A stretch of DNA of 64,000 nucleotides from Monocercomonoides exilis. Its lineage: Eukaryota; Preaxostyla; Oxymonadida; Polymastigidae. A model generated the notes under the pieces. It did no database searches and had not been told where the DNA came from. It was given only the letters and a program-made list of their open reading frames with translations. A program made the translations under genes and the position numbers. Shown here one piece after another: positions 45,224 to 56,300 of the stretch (the first letter of the stretch is position 1; every line of letters starts with the position of its first letter). The stretch spans positions 186,001 through 250,000 of the forward strand of contig LSRY02000049.1 in the NCBI GenBank assembly GCA_001643675.2, written 5' to 3'.

Positions 45224-47386
45224 ATGTCGCACTTTGAAGAATCACACGAACCTTCAAGATTTCCACATTCTTCGTTATGCTATACGTCGCAACCATCATA
45301 TTTCATTTTTTCGAAAACAAATCATTTTCCAGAAACGACTTCATTAAGTCAATATCCTTTAACTTCAAATAAAAAACAAGTTTCAACATATGAGGCAACT
45401 TGCGCATCATCACTTCCGTTTACACTCAAGGATTTCGAAGCTCAAAAACGAAAAAGTACTGAACAATCAACGAATTATCGGTCTGTTGCGACCGAATTAG
45501 AAAAGATTTCCGTACAAGCTTCACGCAATTGTGATTCACAATCTTGTAATCAATGCTTAGTTCGAGAATTATCAGAAACTACATCACCAACAACGCAAAT
45601 GAAGAAACACTCATTTTGCAAAACAAATCATGCTTCATTGAACATGACGAATGATCAAGTATTAAAGTATGATCCACAACATGACAATCAACAAATAGAA
45701 AAAGAAGATGCCGAAATAAGATCTTCTTTCCCAATTAAAGAACAACAGTCTTCTTTATCAGTTATCGATCAGGTCAAACATTCTCAATTACTTAGCTTTG
45801 CTTCGACAATTCCTCTTGCTCTTTCAAAAACAACATTTGAGTTCTATTCAGAAATGTGCAATGAGTTCAAAAAAAGTCAAGCAAGGATTGTGGAATCAAA
45901 AACGAAAAACATAAATCCAATTGAAATAACTGTAGACAGTGTTGAAGCAGTAGATTCAGTTACAAGATCACAAGGTCGCTGTTCTCCTTCACTTTCATCT
46001 TTGTCCGAGAATTCAATTGATCAACTACTTGAAGAAAACATCACACACTGGAAGCCTCAACCAGAGACACAAGCGGCTATGTGCTATGACTTTGACTTCA
46101 AGGTTGATGGAGTGAGCCAATCTTCAGTGGCGATGCACCGCAAAAGTGAGATGATCGAGCGTTGGAAAAGTGCAGACGCCGAGTTCATCAAAGAATATAC
46201 TCCAACATTGTCATCATCTATGTTCGTGAGAGGAAATTTGGAAGGCGTTGATCTTGATGAGGAGTCCAGGCGGTTGAGAAAGGAGATTGTTAAGCGGCAG
46301 ATTAAAGAAGCCAAACAACACAAGAAGCTATTTGGAGAGTGGGTGAGAAAGCAATGGATTCAGGACGAGAGCGAAAGGAGAATGTGGCAAGAAGCAGAAA
46401 AGAAGATGAGAATCAAAATAGAAAGAACTGAACAGGAAATAACAGAAGGGAAAGTGGAGAAGACACTTGAGGAGTTAATAAGCGAGCTCAAGGAAGCTGA
46501 ATGCGTTGGGGCTACAGAAGAAATCCTGCAAAATCTGAAATCAGAAATTAAGAAGAGAGAACAGAAACTTTACAAGAAAATACAAAAAGATGAATTAACC
46601 TTTTTTCAGAGGGATTGGATTTGGGCTGCAAGGCATAACAGACGAGATATTTCCTCAGGAGAAATGAAAAAGATACTAAGAAATGAAGAAGATTCCGCAT
46701 GTACTGTTGGCTTCACCAACAATGAATGCAGTTCATCATTTGAATTATCGAAAAATAGTGAGAAAACATTATCTTCCGTTGAACCAGAATCTGTTTTTGA
46801 TCCTAATTTACAAACACCTTGTAATAAAATTTCTTCAGTTGGGAGCACATTTACTACTGCAATGCATTTCTCAAAACAACCAAATAATAAGATCCTTAAA
46901 GCACAAGCTTCTAACCTATCTTTTAAAATACCTTCGTCTGAACAAAGAGTTTCTTCTGCAAATTCAGAGATTTTAGCAAAGCTTCATTTTCTCCAAAGCG
47001 AAAAAATTCATGTTTCCGATTTTGAAGAGTTGCTCAGCCCATACTCTGTGTTAAATGATTGCATAGAAGAAGAAGAAATACCAACAACAGAGGAAGTGGT
47101 CTTGCTTGATCGTGATGAGTGGTTCGATCGGTTTAGCGATCCTTTTCTCAATCCAAAGATAAAGAGAAGAATGAAAAGAAGAGGAGAAGATGTTCAGGCC
47201 TTTGTTGAACAAGAATCGCAGGTTAGAATCGAAATTATTTCGAACCCTCCAATCATTGTTCCATTGAGATTATTAAGTGAACTGGCCAATCATTTAAGTT
47301 CTTTAAAGAAAGCTTTGCACCCTAAACCTCGCCAAAAACAATTTTATTTTCACAAATCAAAATATTCAAGAACCCTATTTTTTTAA
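45224..47386 (+). CDS. Copy D of the GEWxRKEW family
   Basis: A single 720-aa frame from ATG 45224. It carries all shared elements in order: SSLPFTLKDFE near 45410, then LLEENITHWKPQPETQAAM and MIERWKSADAEF at 46020-46180. The core at 46260-46620 reads IVKRQIKEAKQHKKLFGEW, VRKQWIQDESERRMWQEAEK, then KTLEELISELKEAE and KREQKLYKKIQKDELTFFQR. The C-terminal third has a basic segment near 47150 (NPKIKRRMKRRGEDV) that resembles RKIKRMRKKGCDVP in copy E, so D and E look like each other's closest relatives. No known domain, signal peptide or membrane helix. First of three tandem plus-strand copies. Confidence 0.78.
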   Translation: MSHFEESHEPSRFPHSSLCYTSQPSYFIFSKTNHFPETTSLSQYPLTSNKKQVSTYEATCASSLPFTLKDFEAQKRKSTEQSTNYRSVATELEKISVQASRNCDSQSCNQCLVRELSETTSPTTQMKKHSFCKTNHASLNMTNDQVLKYDPQHDNQQIEKEDAEIRSSFPIKEQQSSLSVIDQVKHSQLLSFASTIPLALSKTTFEFYSEMCNEFKKSQARIVESKTKNINPIEITVDSVEAVDSVTRSQGRCSPSLSSLSENSIDQLLEENITHWKPQPETQAAMCYDFDFKVDGVSQSSVAMHRKSEMIERWKSADAEFIKEYTPTLSSSMFVRGNLEGVDLDEESRRLRKEIVKRQIKEAKQHKKLFGEWVRKQWIQDESERRMWQEAEKKMRIKIERTEQEITEGKVEKTLEELISELKEAECVGATEEILQNLKSEIKKREQKLYKKIQKDELTFFQRDWIWAARHNRRDISSGEMKKILRNEEDSACTVGFTNNECSSSFELSKNSEKTLSSVEPESVFDPNLQTPCNKISSVGSTFTTAMHFSKQPNNKILKAQASNLSFKIPSSEQRVSSANSEILAKLHFLQSEKIHVSDFEELLSPYSVLNDCIEEEEIPTTEEVVLLDRDEWFDRFSDPFLNPKIKRRMKRRGEDVQAFVEQESQVRIEIISNPPIIVPLRLLSELANHLSSLKKALHPKPRQKQFYFHKSKYSRTLFF

Positions 47387-47869
47387 CAGTTATCACAATA
47401 CGACAAGCAAAGAATTTTTCACATTGAGTATGTAGAATAACATTTTATCTGTTGGTAAATGAAGGGTTTCTTCTTCTTCTTTTTTTGAAAGGTAATTTTA
47501 CTATCAACATTTATTGTTCAGTCATCCAAACAAAGTTAATTTTCAAAAAAAAAAAAAAAATGAAAATTTCAATTTAAAATGAATTCAAAACCAATTTTTT
47601 CATTTCAAGCAATTTTGATTAATCAAAGTATAATAATTTTTCTAATCCATATGAATTACTAAGAAAAAGCGTTGGAATTGATTTGATGAACAGTACAAAT
47701 TGCATTGTATGCACCTTTTGTTGTTAAAAGCAATGTGCAAGCTTATTTTTTTAATTCAACTTCTAAAATTAAATTTGAATGAAATTAATTTTCTTCTTTT
47801 TATTGAATTATATTTCAATAAAAGCACCCTCAAGATGCTTATTCAATCGAACAAATTAGCAATGAAAGC
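47387..47869. other. Spacer between copies D and E
   Basis: About 480 bp of AT-rich DNA containing a 16-bp A tract near 47546-47561. No gene is seen. It should hold the copy E promoter. Confidence 0.55.
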
Positions 47870-50308
47870 ATGAGAATATTAACTGATCCTTCTATTTTGA
47901 TGCAGCAACGCTTATCCCAAACAGGATTCAAGAATAAATTAGATAAACACCGCAAAGAGCAAACTGTTGCATCAAAACCTATTATTCACCATCAAGCAAC
48001 TCAGCGTCGTCCAACTATTACAACTGCCAAAAATTCAACGTTATCACGCTTTCCCTTTTCATCAACCTATATCTCTTCAGGATATGTTCAAAACACAGAA
48101 ATGACAGTTTCAGCAGTATCTTCTTTACCATTTAGCTTTCAATCTTCTGTTGGACAACAAGATGTAACAACCTTACATGAAAAAATTGCTGAAGAACCTT
48201 CCTTGTCTCATTCCGAGAAAAACTGCGAATTATCCGAAGCATCAGGTTTACCTGTGATTCAGGAGACTCCAACAAGTTTTAATACAAATACTGATCAAGC
48301 AACAGAAGACCAGGAGGCCATACAACCATTAATCTATCAAGCAAACGAAAAAGAAAGAATAGAAACAAAAGAATTTGATAAACAAAAGAAAAATGCTGAA
48401 TTGGAAAATAAAAGTCAATTTGATAAAGACATCAACATAAAAGAAGAAGAAAGATACACTTCACTTCACCTCATCTCGGATATTGGGAAAGAGTATTTAA
48501 GACTTGTTAACGAAGCAAATCAAAAACAAAGACAAGGATCACCAATTACGAATCAACAGGAAAATTACGAGGAACTTTTGAAATCATTAAAAATTACAGA
48601 CACAACAGCTGCCAATTCTTTGACAATCTCACTACCTTCTGGGTCCACCTCGGAATCATCGTCGTTGCTTAACTCACAAAACTTATCTTTTGCTCGCAAA
48701 GAAACATCGAAATCTCCTCCTTCTCCGTTATTATCCCTTTCTTCACTTTCTCAACCATCATCTCCATCAACAACTTCGTGTGAGCTTGATGCGCAACTTG
48801 AGGAGAACATCACGCGCTGGCAGCCACAGCCAAGGCACAAGGTTGCGTTGAGTCGTGATGTGGACTTTGAAGTGGAAGGAAGGCATCAGTCAGCTATTCT
48901 GACATCTTCGAAGAAGCACATGATAAAGCAGTGGGAAGAACAGGACGCAGAGTTTGCTCAACAGACACAGGAATACTCCTCTTTGGCTGAGGTCAATAGA
49001 ACGAAGCAGGAAAAAGGCACAAGAAGTGATTTTGATATTAAGGAGAAGATTAGGAAAAAGAAGAGATCACTTATTAAAAGACAGATCAAAGATGCGAGAA
49101 TGTTTATGAAAGTGTATGGAGTTTGGGTGAGGAAGGAGTGGATTTCAGATCAAGAAGAGAAAGAGATGTGGAATGAAGCAGAGAAAAAGATACACATCAA
49201 ACAAGAGGCAATTGAAAACGAGGACATTTTACATGGAAAAGAGCATGAGACTTTGGAAGAAATGAAAAACAAGCTCCGCGATGCTGATATTAATGCAATG
49301 AAAAATGAAGAAAAAGAAGCTCTCGAAGCAGCAATTTTGAAGAGAGAACGGAAATTACAGGAAAAAAAGCTGAAATCTGAGCAAACAGATTTGCAACGAT
49401 TTCTGAAAACACTACCAAAAAACGAGGATTCAGACCTTGTTCCAAAGAATCATTCAAACCCATCTGCTTTTCAAGTAACTGAAATATCTGCATCTTCGCC
49501 TTTAACAGCGAAATTTGAAAAACCTGCTCCGTTAATGGTCGAACAGCAAGACGGCGACCTGACCCCAACGCAACCGTCTCTCGTAGTCACGCCAGTCTCA
49601 AACGACCAAGCAGAGTCTCGCTCGCTTTCGAAACACCACTCAAAATATCAAATATCACATAAATTTTTAAACGGCTCACTTGTGTCATCTCCTTCGTCTC
49701 ATCGTGGCTCTTCTCTGCATTCACATGTTAGCGACCGTTCTTCAACAATATCTACGCAATCTGCACACTCACTTAGTTCTTCTCAAACCTGTTTGTCATC
49801 TTCTGCTGGTAACTCCTCTTTAAGCTCTCAATTAAATAAATTATCCTCAAAATCAGAGAGACACTCATTTTATTCTTCTTCATTTGTGTTAATACAACAA
49901 AAGGATCATTTTTTGCTTTCTTATTCAAAATGGTCTTTGCTGCATGGGGATCATTTTGACTTTGATGATACAGTTCAACATCTGGTCGAAACAGTTCCTT
50001 ATTTTGTTGTTCTTCGGAATTCTGGTTCATCAACCGATATTCATTTTGCGAAAAATGTGGTAATAGATCAAAATGAAATTCTTCCACGGTATTATGACCA
50101 TTTGCTTAACTATAGAAAAATTAAGAGAATGAGAAAAAAAGGATGCGATGTTCCTTCGACTCCTTTGGAGCTAAGCATTCATTTTGATATTCAACCTGAT
50201 CAGGCTATTGTACAACCAATTTTTGCCGGAATCCGTCCTTTAAAAGCAAACAAACGATTAAAGATTCGTACGCTCCTTTCGGCCATGCGCATAATGATTC
50301 TTAATTGA
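47870..50308 (+). CDS. Copy E of the GEWxRKEW family
   Basis: A single 812-aa frame from ATG 47870. Shared elements: SSLPFSFQSS near 48120, then QLEENITRWQPQPRHKVAL and MIKQWEEQDAEF at 48785-48960. The core at 49040-49410 reads LIKRQIKDARMFMKVYGVW, VRKEWISDQEEKEMWNEAEK, ETLEEMKNKLRDADINAMKN and KRERKLQEKKLKSEQTDLQR. A Ser-rich linker follows. The C-terminal region holds LPRYYDHLLNYRKIKRMRKK, similar to copy D. The stop lies only 68 bp before the inferred start of copy F. Function unknown. The family relationship is read directly from shared motif order and spacing. Confidence 0.78.
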   Translation: MRILTDPSILMQQRLSQTGFKNKLDKHRKEQTVASKPIIHHQATQRRPTITTAKNSTLSRFPFSSTYISSGYVQNTEMTVSAVSSLPFSFQSSVGQQDVTTLHEKIAEEPSLSHSEKNCELSEASGLPVIQETPTSFNTNTDQATEDQEAIQPLIYQANEKERIETKEFDKQKKNAELENKSQFDKDINIKEEERYTSLHLISDIGKEYLRLVNEANQKQRQGSPITNQQENYEELLKSLKITDTTAANSLTISLPSGSTSESSSLLNSQNLSFARKETSKSPPSPLLSLSSLSQPSSPSTTSCELDAQLEENITRWQPQPRHKVALSRDVDFEVEGRHQSAILTSSKKHMIKQWEEQDAEFAQQTQEYSSLAEVNRTKQEKGTRSDFDIKEKIRKKKRSLIKRQIKDARMFMKVYGVWVRKEWISDQEEKEMWNEAEKKIHIKQEAIENEDILHGKEHETLEEMKNKLRDADINAMKNEEKEALEAAILKRERKLQEKKLKSEQTDLQRFLKTLPKNEDSDLVPKNHSNPSAFQVTEISASSPLTAKFEKPAPLMVEQQDGDLTPTQPSLVVTPVSNDQAESRSLSKHHSKYQISHKFLNGSLVSSPSSHRGSSLHSHVSDRSSTISTQSAHSLSSSQTCLSSSAGNSSLSSQLNKLSSKSERHSFYSSSFVLIQQKDHFLLSYSKWSLLHGDHFDFDDTVQHLVETVPYFVVLRNSGSSTDIHFAKNVVIDQNEILPRYYDHLLNYRKIKRMRKKGCDVPSTPLELSIHFDIQPDQAIVQPIFAGIRPLKANKRLKIRTLLSAMRIMILN

Positions 50309-50376
50309 TCCCATATTAAATATAGTTTTAATTTTATTTTTTGTATTGTGAATGTCTGACTTGTTTTCCAGAGACA

Positions 50377-52913
50377 ATGCATCAAAGTAATGTTTGCATA
50401 GTACACAACATATTAATTTTTATTTATTTTTTCGGGATTTGCCTTTTAACTTTTGGTGCCACCTCATTTCAAATTTGTTCTTCAAAATTTTAAAGACTGA
50501 TAACACCGACAATTCTAATTATTTCGAGCATTGGATAAAAAACGATGAAAGCATTATTGGCTCGTCTGTCGCATTTGAACTCAGTATTTTGTCGCATATC
50601 CCAAAAAATAGTGAAAGTCATATTTATGAGAGTGTATTACCAAAATACAAACAAACAAAATCAAACGCAAACGAAACATTTATTTGTGATTCTTCACAAA
50701 CCGATTTTCCTTCACTATATTCATCGCAATTTTATTCAGTTCAACCAATGCTGATTGGAAAGACTTTTTGCAAAATGGACGGATGCTTTCCACCATCAGA
50801 GAATAAAGAAGATTCCTATACTAAAACATATTACCAAGAGTTAAAAATTCCGTCTCATTTCACTTCAACAGAGTTTTCATCCTTCCGCAAATCAATTCTT
50901 GAAAACGAAGAGGCAAAGTGTTTTCATCTTCAGAATAGCAAAAGTCACGAAACTGAAGCTGCATTATCAAAGAAAACACAAACGAGATCAAAAAATAATA
51001 ATTTACAAACGGAAAGTTTGGATACTGAAAACGATTTTGCAATTAAGAAAGAAAGAATTATTTCTGATTTATTTTGTTCGTTCGAAAATTTTGCACCAAA
51101 ATCAGGAGGATATCATTCAGTTGCATCACCACAGCTTAAAGAATCATTTCGAAAAGATTCTGAATCTTCAGTGCAACTACATAAATCGGATCAAGTTATG
51201 TTAGAATCATCTGACAATCTCACAAATTGGCAGTTGCTCGATGGAAGAAACATCGAAGAAGAACTAAACAGAGTTCCAGATGGTTCAAGAGAATCTGCGC
51301 TACACGTTGTTCGCGAACGTAGCATGCAAAGCCGATGGATGCTTGCTGACAAAGTGGAAGATGAAATGATGTTGAAGCAAAGAGAACACTTACTCGAGCA
51401 GTTTCAAGAAAAAACGAATCAACCAAAGGAAAACTTATACAAGGAATATTCTCAAACACGAGAAAATGAACAAAAATCGCAACAATCTATTGAGGAAGCA
51501 AGTTCAATAAATCCAGAGACGGAGAAGCGGATTGATGAACTGATTACCAAAAGAAGGAAAAAACATATTCAAAAGCAAATCGACGAAGCGAAGCAATTTA
51601 AGAAAGATTTCGGCTATTGGGTGAGGAAGGAAGGGCCGATGAATCCAGATGAAAGCAGCATGTGGGACGATGCAGAGGAGAGTATGCAATTGAAAGAACA
51701 GGAACAAGCAGAGAAAAGCGGAGATGATAAAAGCGGAATGACACTTGAAGAAATGAAAAATCGGCTGAAAAATGCCTCTTCACTTAATCTTTCAGAAGGA
51801 GAGCAGCTTCATTTGCAAAAGGCTATTAACAAACAAGAACTAAAAATTGAACTTCAGGTGCGGCTTTCCAAAATGACTCAATTGGAGAAGGGAAGATGGC
51901 AGCTCCAAAAAGAGTTGTATGAACAATCAGCATATCGGAATCATTTACCAAGGAAAATAAAAAGGGAAATGGAAATTGAACTTGCTGATAAAATTTTAAC
52001 ACAATCTGGAGTTTTGAATTCTTTTCGGTCAGATGACCAGTCGAATCTTTCATTGAATGATACAGATAAAACCATCAATAAGGAAGATTTTCTTGGAGCT
52101 TCTCTCTCACAAACAACTCAATCCTTTGGATCATCTTTCATGGAGGAACGAAGTGCCAACCAATCTTATTCTTCTTTCATCCCGGCTTCATTTTCAACAA
52201 AGTCTCAAAGACCACCGATCCATTACCAACAAAATTCACAAAACTTTTTAAAATATGATTCTAATTCTTCTTCGAATAATTTCAAATCACCTCATTATAC
52301 CTTACCAAAACGATCTCGATTCACATTTTATGAAGCTCATCCAACTTGTTCAGATGAAGTTTTGCCTTCAAGTGCAATTTCAAAAACCGCTAAAGTTAAC
52401 AAGAATACTTTGAAAGGAAAATTTGCAAATCATTTTGAGTCAATCTTTTTACCAACATTACAGCTTCTTTGGAATTACCCCTTTCCAGAGAATTCATATT
52501 TTTCATCTTCAGATGCACTAAATTTTAATGGAGATGTTTTCACAGGAGAAAGTTTGTTTCTCACTCCTTTAATAAAAACAATTTCTCCATCAGATCAGGA
52601 AACTTTTCCGGTTTACGATCAAATGACTTTTTTTCAACAACAGCATCATGATTTCGTAGAACCTTTCGAACTTCCTGTTTCAGTAATCTTGAAAAGGAGA
52701 CATTGCGCTATCCCTTTGATACTACCTTCGTCACTTAATTTGTCATATTTCAGTCAGCCTACTTATCGTCGCGCGATGCGTGCTTTTAGATCCGAGCGGC
52801 GATCAGGATGCATCAGTACAAAGGCACTTTATGCCATGCTTCAATTCAGGCCACCACGTCCTGAACAAGTTAATCTCTTTAGCTTGGGCCACAAAAGATA
52901 TAATTACAAATGA
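50377..52913 (+). CDS. Copy F of the GEWxRKEW family, 2 exons
   Basis: A 15-bp first exon at 50377-50391 (MHQSN) joins 50496-52913 across a 104-bp intron (GTTTGC donor, TTAAAG acceptor) to give 810 aa. Without splicing the long frame has no ATG at its 5' end. Shared elements: SSDNLTNWQLLDGRNIEEEL and MQSRWMLADK at 51200-51360. The core at 51540-51910 reads HIQKQIDEAKQFKKDFGYW, VRKEGPMNPDESSMWDDAEE, GMTLEEMKNRLKNASSLNLS, then SKMTQLEKGRWQLQKELYEQ. The otherwise conserved KEW is KEG here. The C-terminus is Phe/Ser/Pro-rich with a basic patch (TYRRAMRAFRSERRSG). Convergent with the HECT gene. Confidence 0.75.
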
Positions 52914-53310
52914 ATAAGGCTCAATAAATTAATAAATAAAAGTATTTCTCATCTCCAACAAAATTTTCTTCGCAACTATTGGACGTAATGAATAAAATTG
53001 AACAGACATTTCCAATAATTACTGCTTATTTTCAAAATCATCGAAGTTTGAACGATTATCAATTTTCTCTTTCTTTTTTAAATTGTGATAAAAAAACAAA
53101 AAATAAACATTATTTTATGAAATTTCTTTTGGATAATTAAAAAAAAATGCAATTGTCAAAACGAAAAGAATAAATGCAACTCGCACAACAGCAACATTTT
53201 TTCGATTTCTCAGTAATTGGTCTTTTTTAATTTTAAAAACGCTTTAAGCAACACTTCTCAATGCAAACATTTAATTAATTAATTTATTTTTGAATTATCA
53301 TGTAAAGTCT
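52914..53310. other. Convergent spacer between copy F and the HECT ligase gene
   Basis: About 400 bp of AT-rich DNA between two 3' ends. Several AATAAA-like hexamers lie at 52924-52940. No gene is seen. Confidence 0.6.
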
Positions 53311-56300
53311 CTAATCCATTTCCTCATCAGCATCAACCTCATACCCGCCACTTGCAGTGAAGTCAGTATCAATGGACACACAATTGGTGATTGCATAGAT
53401 CAGTCTTTCTTTAAGAATATCCTTTGATGAATAGCGAGGTAATTCAAGATGCTGACTGCACGTGTGACTTTCAGGCATTGTACCATCAACATTTGAACGA
53501 GATGAAGAATAACCCATAATTGTAACTTTAATTTCAAGTCCGCGTGGAATATGTCCTTCAACGATTGGTGGAAGTCTGCTTCTTCCTGTCACAAATCGAA
53601 GGTACAATTGTCTCTGCAAATTGCTAAGTTCAGAAAGTGCATCCCAGAAGTATCTCACCAGCTGTGGAGTTGAATCGAAGCCGGACATAACAGTGATCTT
53701 CTTCAAATCTTCCACTGTCACCCTTCCGTCACCACAGGTGAGGAATTCCAACTCTTTTCCTGTCGCAAGCATAAGAATTTCTTCTGGCACAACAGCCAGC
53801 AACCCACGTCGTATTTCTGCAGCTTCTGCAGCACCTTCTCTGAGACGGTAAGCTTCAGCTGCAGCGCAATACGCTTCTCTATCTTCAAATGCAACTTCTT
53901 CAAAAGCACCTCCGCTGCTGCCTCCAACTTGAGGAGAGGAGTGGGCACGCAATGGTTTATGCTGTGAAAGATCGATAGTAGTCTTTCCATCAGTAGACAG
54001 CACATTCCACTCCAAGCCATAATATGCAAATTCTTTTGGATTGGTACAGCGCTTCACAGAACGCATCAAACGCACGAACATCTCATCTACGCTCTCCAAA
54101 TCATTCAGAGTTGGCTGTTCATCAGCAATGTGCTTCCACACTGTTTTGCCCAACATCACATTCATTGGGTTGCGTGTAACAATGTGTATTCCCATCAATG
54201 ATCCGAGGAAACGCAACATTTCCACTTTCCTAAGAGGCATTGCTTCTGAATCCAAATCGCTTTCTCTAACAACACGCCCACCTGATCCACCTATGGCTGT
54301 AGTTTTATCTTCCTCTCCCTTCTTTCCTTTGCCTTTCTTCTTCTTTTTATCTCCTCCCAGCATCTTCTCAACTTTATTTTCAGTTCCCTTCGACCATTCA
54401 TCTTCGTCGTTTGAAACGTTCATAACAAAACATTCCCGATCAGTTCCCACATCTCCGGCTCTGTTTGCTGAAGGACGAAGAAGAGGAAGCTTGCACGAAG
54501 TGCCTCCTTTCACATTGCTCATGTCAATCATTCCACGCCCTCCTTTCTTTCTTCCGCTTTCTCCATCAGATCCTGTTGAACTCTCCTGGACTTGTTGCAA
54601 TTCAGATGCCATATCAGATAAGCATTCACGATATGGCCCACCAGCATCAGTACTTCCTTCTCCTATGAAATCAACTCTGAATGCGTAGTCGCGAGATCCA
54701 ATGGTACCAGCTGCAATGTGCGAGCGGAGCGCTTCCATCACCTGCACAAACAAGGAGTTCTTGATGATAGTTCCACCTTTCGCACTCGCTCCTCGAAGTG
54801 TTCTGTTCACACGGATATGGGGTGCTGATTTAGATGAATAGCAGGCATTTAATCGTTCTTCCCATATTTTCTCTTTAATAGCAACGAACAGCAAACTTCG
54901 GAACGACTTTAGCATTCCCATGAATTGCAGAGATGAGCTTAAAGATGCCAATGGAAGAGTCTCAAAGATCTCTGAAACAACGTTGTTCAAATTGAACAGA
55001 AGTGAAAGCCTGACAGAGAGTGGGTGAATACACAATGGATCGCGTATTAACTCATCGCTTTCACCTTCCTTTGCTGAGGATTCTAATCCATCTGATAAAG
55101 ATGAAGATGTAGAGGAGGCTGAGGACTCAAAAGCAAATGCTTCAAATGATTGAGGTGTAAGATCCTGCTCAACTTTTGTGCATGTGTCCAAATTCAAATG
55201 AGCATATGGAGTTGTGGATGGATTGTGAGATGTGAGTTGGGTAAGAACAAGAGATGGATCAACTGTACGTGTCTTGAATGAAGGGAAGCTTTTAGCGCTA
55301 ACAGGGATTGGAGATGGTGATGCAGGTGCTGGCGATGTTCCAGAACCGTAGAACCCGAAAGCACTTGGTGCAGGTGACACAGAAGCCAATCCTCTGGCAA
55401 ATGGAGGAGGCGACACTGATCTTCCAGGGGGAGGTGATTGTGAGCGGCGCTTCTCTGAATCTGCAGAAGCCGGAGGAGGAGAAAGCGAAAGAGGCCCAGG
55501 TGAAGCAGATCGGCCTGTTCTCTTGTCTTTCTCTTGCTTCCGCGTATCTGTTGCTGAAAATCCAGTGTTGACACTTTGACTTCCAGTCTGGAAAACTTCC
55601 ATTGCTTCTTCAATCACATCTTTCATTCCAATTTCTTCCCACGAAACTTTCAATCTTCTCACAGCTCTGTTTACAAGATCCACAATGCAGCTGTCCAGCT
55701 CAATGTTCCACAGATGCCTGTCTGCAAAGATGCCGTGAATTCTCCTCATGCATGGGATAAGAGTCCTTCCAAACGATCTTTCAGCTTTTTCAGGGAACTT
55801 AGCTGTCACCCAGCCTTTCACACCGTAGTTGCGTTCGCTGCTTTTCGGTTCTCTGTTGTGTGTCTCCAAACGGAGGTAGATTTCTGATCCGTTCACCTTC
55901 AGCTCGAACGGTCCTTCGCTGTGCTTCCCTTTCTCCGACATTCCGAAGCCGGTGCTGCTGACCACTACGCAGTGGCCTCTCGATTTGTCGACTTTGGTGG
56001 ATTGGTCAAATGAAGCAGTGATCTTTTTGGCACCAGGGAACACAACTTTCATCTTCCACCCATTTTGCGAATAAGGATGCTCTGATTCAGCACGAATTCT
56101 CTTGGCAGCATCGAGAACTCCTTCCCACACAAGATCAGGCTGCACACCGCGTGTGTTCAGGAAGAAAGACATGTACTCTTCCAGCCTCTGGAAAAGTCCA
56201 ATGTTCGATGATGGAGAGAATAGAGCAGTTGTGTCAAGTGGTTCGTATTCTTCGTCCCTTACTCGGCCAGTTCCAGTCAGTCTGCCAAGGTTTCCTCCGT

